DNA from: Lacicoccus halitifaciens
GTDB lineage: Bacteria; Bacillota; Bacilli; Staphylococcales; Salinicoccaceae
Length of the DNA stretch: 64,000 nt
Assembly (NCBI RefSeq): GCF_040544485.1
Contig: NZ_JBDZDV010000001.1
Coordinates: 806,001-870,000 of the forward strand
Direction: 5' to 3'
A program made the position numbers and the translations under genes. This document shows positions 60,714-64,000 of the stretch, one piece after another. How positions within the stretch are numbered: the first letter of the stretch is position 1; each line of letters opens with the position of its first letter. The notes beneath the pieces were generated by a model. The model was not told where the DNA came from. It did no database searches and saw nothing but the letters and a program-made list of their open reading frames with translations.

Positions 60714-61747
60714 CTTTCTTCCTCCTCAAATAATATTTTGTAAGTATTTTCATTGATAACCACTTCATCGGATTCAAATGCTTTTTCCATCTCTATTTCT
60801 CCTGGTATTTTTACAAATGAACCATCAGTTGTGGGAATATCTTTTAATTCTGTTTCCATCTGTTTCAACATACTTTCAAACATCAAATTATTGCCGAACA
60901 TCTTGGGATTGATCACTATAATACTTTGTGATAGGTTACGGTACCTATGCAGGTCTTCGTACATCGGCGGGATGTTAGTGCCATATGATTCATTGCCCAA
61001 AATTCCTGTAAGAACATCTATGGCAAATGCAAGAGCATATCCCTTGGGCCCACCGAAGTGTTTTAGATATTTGATATCATTTGGATTATTTGTCTCTTCT
61101 CCATCTGCAGTTGTGCCCCATCCGTAGGGGATTTCTCCTCCTGCCTCTTGAGCATGCAGGACTTTGCCCAATGCGACTTCAGTAGTTGCAATATCTATTA
61201 TTGTTGGGTACTCCCCTTCACCCTTTGGAAAGCCAAAAGCAAGAGGGTTACTACCAAAATATGGGGCGCTCCCTTTGAAAGGAACTGCTATCGTATCCGT
61301 TTGGCTGAACATCATTCCAATATATCCATGTTCAGCGATTTCTTTGACGTAATAAGAGAGCGCGCCACAATGACTGCTGTTTTTAATCAATCCCATTACA
61401 ATGCCCTGCTCTTTTACTTTGTCTACCGCATATTCTGCGGCTTCATGGACAATATAATGGCCCAGTCCATCGTCTCCATCACATACAAAGGAAGAGCCTG
61501 AAGTCATCTCTATATGTATATCAGGTCGAACATTTAAACCACCGTGTTCAATTCTTTTTAAATAGTGTTCAAGGCGCATGAGTCCATGCGAGGAAACCCC
61601 TCTCTGGTCTGCATGAAGCAGGACATCTGCAACTATGCCGGCAGGCCCCCTTTCCACTCCCCTGCTTACTAGTTTTTCTGTCGCTCTCTCCTTTGCCATC
61701 GGGATATCTACTGATTTTAAAATACTATCAACTCCTTTATCTCTCAA
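60710..61747 (-). CDS. Malate/L-lactate/ureidoglycolate dehydrogenase-family oxidoreductase (YjmC type)
   Basis: A 345-residue NAD(P)H enzyme of the Ldh2/AllD/YiaK family, with the catalytic His in RGVSSHGLMRL, GDDGLGHYIVHEA, NSSHCGALSYY, GSNPLAFGFP and GGPKGYALAFAIDVL. B. subtilis YjmC lies beside the same genes. Members reduce 2-keto acids; the substrate here may be 2,3-diketogulonate or a related acid. The start is unclear: TTG 61747 has no ribosome site, AAAGGAG points to an ATT at 61723, and ATG 61699 has none. It overlaps dctP by 4 bases and the LacI gene slightly if 61747 is used. Confidence 0.82.
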   Translation of the reverse strand: MRDKGVDSILKSVDIPMAKERATEKLVSRGVERGPAGIVADVLLHADQRGVSSHGLMRLEHYLKRIEHGGLNVRPDIHIEMTSGSSFVCDGDDGLGHYIVHEAAEYAVDKVKEQGIVMGLIKNSSHCGALSYYVKEIAEHGYIGMMFSQTDTIAVPFKGSAPYFGSNPLAFGFPKGEGEYPTIIDIATTEVALGKVLHAQEAGGEIPYGWGTTADGEETNNPNDIKYLKHFGGPKGYALAFAIDVLTGILGNESYGTNIPPMYEDLHRYRNLSQSIIVINPKMFGNNLMFESMLKQMETELKDIPTTDGSFVKIPGEIEMEKAFESDEVVINENTYKILFEEEER

Positions 61748-62726
61748 TTAATTGAGGTGGGTATTCATTGATGAATTCATAGTTGTGTTCTTTAAACTTA
61801 ATCTGTTGAAGTAAACAATCAAAAGCATTTTCAGATATGATTTCAATTGGCTGCTTGATTGTGGAAATTGGCGGTTGATATAACTGTGCCAACGGTATAT
61901 CGTCTATTGATACCAGTTTAAACTTCTCTTGGATGGCAACTTCATTCTGACTTGCAAATCCCAAGAATTCTGCAAGGGCAAAATCATTTGCCAATATTAC
62001 CCCATTACGCTCAATCGATAAATCTATTTCTTTCGAGATTTTCTGTGATAAGTCCTGAACATCATTTGCAATGATTGAGTGATCGATGGCAGACTCTGAT
62101 TCTTTTTGTATAGACTTGAATGCCCTCATTCTTTCTATCCTGGGAGTGATGCTTTTTTCAAGGGAGGTGCTGATGTAATAAATCCTATCCAAATCATACT
62201 TCATTAAATAATCATATGACTCTTTAATCGCAGTAATGTTATCTAATTTAAAGCAAGGGATCTCCAATCCCTCAATATAACGATCGACGAATACTAAAGG
62301 AAATTTTTGTTCAAGCAGTTGACGATAGAGCGTTTCATTCCCAAAAGTTGGAAATATTATTAAACCATCCACTTGCTTGGACATTAAATTCTCTATATAT
62401 TTCCTTTCTTTTTCAGGGTTATCATCAGCATTACAAATAATTAAATGATAACCGTTTTTATCACAAATATCTTCTATACTCCTGGTGATTGAAGTGGAAA
62501 AATGATGTAGTATATTGGCAACAATGATGCCTATTGTTTTTGTAGAACCGCCCTTTAAATTTCTCGCCAGATAGTTCGGCTTATAATTCAATTTTTCTAT
62601 AGCTGAATCGATTCTTAACTTTGTAGATTCACTCATATAACTAAATCTCTTGTTCAAGTATTGTGAGACAGTACTTACAGAAACACCAGCTTCTTTTGCT
62701 ACCTCTTTGATTGTAATTTTTTTCAT
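61737..62726 (-). CDS. LacI-family transcriptional regulator of the uronate cluster
   Basis: A 329-residue repressor with the LacI helix-turn-helix (TIKEVAKEAGVSVSTVSQYL, residues 4-23), hinge NYLARNLKGGSTKTIGIIV and a periplasmic-binding-like effector domain (VFVDRYIEG). It is the first gene of the minus operon and divergent from the second uxuA gene, with two CG-centred palindromes between. It should sense a uronate, mannonate or keto-deoxygluconate metabolite, analogous to B. subtilis ExuR or KdgR. Confidence 0.88.
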   Translation of the reverse strand: MKKITIKEVAKEAGVSVSTVSQYLNKRFSYMSESTKLRIDSAIEKLNYKPNYLARNLKGGSTKTIGIIVANILHHFSTSITRSIEDICDKNGYHLIICNADDNPEKERKYIENLMSKQVDGLIIFPTFGNETLYRQLLEQKFPLVFVDRYIEGLEIPCFKLDNITAIKESYDYLMKYDLDRIYYISTSLEKSITPRIERMRAFKSIQKESESAIDHSIIANDVQDLSQKISKEIDLSIERNGVILANDFALAEFLGFASQNEVAIQEKFKLVSIDDIPLAQLYQPPISTIKQPIEIISENAFDCLLQQIKFKEHNYEFINEYPPQLIER

Positions 62727-62748
62727 GATATACTACCCTCGAGATTAA

Positions 62749-62773
62749 TAAATCGGTTTACTAAATCGATTTG
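62749..62773. promoter_or_regulatory. Paired LacI-type operators between regulator and uxuA2
   Basis: Two adjacent CG-centred palindromic boxes: TAAATCGGTTTA (62749-62760) and TAAATCGATTTG (62762-62773), the latter with the perfect core AAATCGATTT. They lie in the divergent intergenic region 5' of both genes and suit a LacI-family regulator. A looser cre/LacI-like box, TGAAAGCGTTTTACA, follows at about 62791. Confidence 0.6.
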
Positions 62774-62846
62774 ATATAATATTATCAAAAGTGAAAGCGT
62801 TTTACAATAGTGTTTTGAAAATTGTTATTATTCGGAGGAGATACCT

Positions 62847-63905
62847 ATGGAAATGAGTTTTAGATGGTATGGTAAGGAGGATCCTGTCACGCTTGAGAAC
62901 ATTCGTCAGATTCCGCAGATGAAAGGGATTGTATCAGCCATTTACGACATTCCTGCAGGTGAAGTTTGGCCATATGAAGATATTGTGGAATTAAGAGATC
63001 AAATCGCAGCTCATGGTATGAGGTTGAATGTGATTGAGTCCGTCCCAGTGCATGAGGGCATCAAGATGGGACGAGGCCGTCGCGATGAATTGATTGAAAA
63101 CTATAAAGAAACAATCCGCAATCTATCCAAAGCAGGAATCAAAACCGTGTGCTATAACTTCATGCCGGTTTTCGACTGGACACGGATCGAGCTTGATGCA
63201 CCACTTGAAGATGGTTCCAATTCCCTGAAATATGATGAATCATTGATTAAAGACATAAATCCCTTGAGTGGTGAACTCACATTGCCGGGGTGGGACTTGT
63301 CCTATCAAACGGATGATTTAAAAGAAATAATGGATGCCTATCAGGACATCGATGAGAATCAACTTTTTGAAAATCTCATTTATTTTCTGCAACGTATCAT
63401 CCCGGTAGCCGAGGAAGAAGACGTACTGATGGCAATACATCCGGACGATCCACCATGGAGCATTTTCGGCCTGCCACGCATCATTACAGGCGCTGAAGCG
63501 TTACGCAAATTATTCAAGGCCGTACCAAGTAAAAATAACGGTATTACATTCTGTACCGGTTCTTACGGGGCAAGCTCTGAAAATGATTTATTTGAAATCA
63601 TTGATGTAGCTAAAGAGCGTATTTATTTTGTACATGCCAGGAACGTCAAGTGGACCGGTGAACGTTCATTCCAGGAAACTTCACATTCCATCCATGATGG
63701 TTCTTTAGATATGGTTGGTATTATAGAGAAGCTCGTCAAAGAAGGCATAAATGTACCAATCCGACCTGATCACGGACGAATGATCTGGGGCGAAACGGGC
63801 AGACCAGGATATGGACTTTATGATCGCGCCTTAGGAGCAACATATTTAAATGGCATTATTGATACACTGAGAAATCAAAATGAAATCCAGGAGGAAACGA
63901 CATGA
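62847..63905 (+). CDS. uxuA: Mannonate dehydratase (second copy)
   Basis: A 352-residue UxuA paralogue with the same active-site motifs (CYNFMPVFDW, AIHPDDPPWSIFGLPRI, NGITFCTGSYGAS, HARNVKW, RPDHGRMIWGETGRPGYGLYDRALG) but many substitutions from the copy at 55757, so not a recent duplicate. The two may differ in substrate or regulation. GGAGGAG precedes the ATG. Its stop overlaps the ATG of the next gene (ATGA). Confidence 0.93.
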   Translation: MEMSFRWYGKEDPVTLENIRQIPQMKGIVSAIYDIPAGEVWPYEDIVELRDQIAAHGMRLNVIESVPVHEGIKMGRGRRDELIENYKETIRNLSKAGIKTVCYNFMPVFDWTRIELDAPLEDGSNSLKYDESLIKDINPLSGELTLPGWDLSYQTDDLKEIMDAYQDIDENQLFENLIYFLQRIIPVAEEEDVLMAIHPDDPPWSIFGLPRIITGAEALRKLFKAVPSKNNGITFCTGSYGASSENDLFEIIDVAKERIYFVHARNVKWTGERSFQETSHSIHDGSLDMVGIIEKLVKEGINVPIRPDHGRMIWGETGRPGYGLYDRALGATYLNGIIDTLRNQNEIQEETT

Positions 63906-64000
63906 AAAAATTCGAAACTCTGAATAAAATTCATAAAAACTATCTGGTAGCTGTTGTGAGAGGGAAAAACTTTGATGACACTGTTAAGATGATAGACGCT
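63902..64000 (+). CDS. kdgA: 2-keto-3-deoxygluconate-6-phosphate aldolase (KdgA/Eda), start only
   Basis: The first 33 codons (MKKFETLNKIHKNYLVAVVR, then GKNFDDTVKMIDA) match the N-terminus of KDPG aldolase, including the conserved Val-Val-Arg strand. The gene is cut by the window edge. It starts inside the uxuA2 stop with AGGAGG upstream, so the product of uxuA2, after phosphorylation, would be cleaved to pyruvate and glyceraldehyde-3-phosphate. Confidence 0.8.
   Translation, partial: MKKFETLNKIHKNYLVAVVRGKNFDDTVKMIDA

Noticed and set aside
62791..62805. cre site upstream of uxuA2
   Set aside because: TGAAAGCGTTTTACA has one extra base relative to the consensus, so it is only mentioned as a loose box; the TAAATCG palindromes are better operator candidates.

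Overview
The window looks like chromosomal DNA of a moderate-GC member of the Staphylococcaceae, most likely Salinicoccus or a close relative such as Jeotgalicoccus. This is an inference from gene content: folD next to purE-purK-purC, a siderophore system divergent from an IruO-type reductase, TcaA-like and zinc-ribbon membrane proteins, a CapA/CapB/CapD capsule set, an OleT-like CYP152 P450, acidic proteins, and GC near 50 percent in most genes. No rRNA, tRNA, CRISPR array, prophage or intact insertion sequence was seen.

Layout. 1-3305: end of the purine operon (purE-purK-purC, minus strand) divergent from folD, with PurR-box-like sites between. 3316-11570: NERD protein, Na+/Ca2+ exchanger, flavohaemoglobin with its NsrR-type regulator, an Ig-like repeat protein, a DJ-1/PfpI stress protein and a small hydrophilic stress protein (both behind SigB-like promoters), a lipoprotein and an amino-acid permease. 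11643-16475: Fur-type iron-siderophore ABC transporter divergent from an IruO-type reductase. 16484-25310: CYP152 P450, BNR-repeat protein, aldehyde dehydrogenase, NhaC antiporter, CynX-type MFS protein. 25420-41486: a 16 kb minus-strand capsule/exopolysaccharide locus (initiating sugar transferase, two formyltransferases, two deacetylases, GT4, Wzz, tyrosine kinase, CapD, Wzx, Wzy, DegT aminotransferase, FemAB-like acyltransferase, DUF218). 42003-53049: AprX-like subtilase, CBS protein, K+ channel, SDR, BenE permease, TcaA-like and DUF6574-like proteins, C45-type hydrolase, a broken antitoxin and an ABC-class ATPase. 53226-54912: unknown and decayed genes. 54933-64000: hexuronate/gulonate catabolism (two different uxuA genes, uxuB, RspB/YjmD-type dehydrogenase, YjmC-type oxidoreductase, TRAP transporter, LacI regulator, start of kdgA).

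How the genes work together. The right end should import a hexuronate- or aldonate-type acid through the TRAP system, convert it through fructuronate and mannonate to 2-keto-3-deoxygluconate and split it by the KdgA route. The EPS locus builds a repeat unit carrying an amino sugar that is probably acylated, deacetylated or formylated. Several scattered single genes (DJ-1, small stress protein, P450, CBS, SDR, aldehyde dehydrogenase, permease) share GTTTAA-N13/14-GGGTAT-like promoters, suggesting a SigB general-stress regulon.

The most unusual feature is a dispersed family of intergenic tandem repeats with an exact 41-bp period at four places (about 3336-3490, 9979-10057, 21405-21565, 23948-24070). 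In three of them each unit has two conserved inverted arms around a variable 7-bp centre; the fourth is a diverged relative with the same period.
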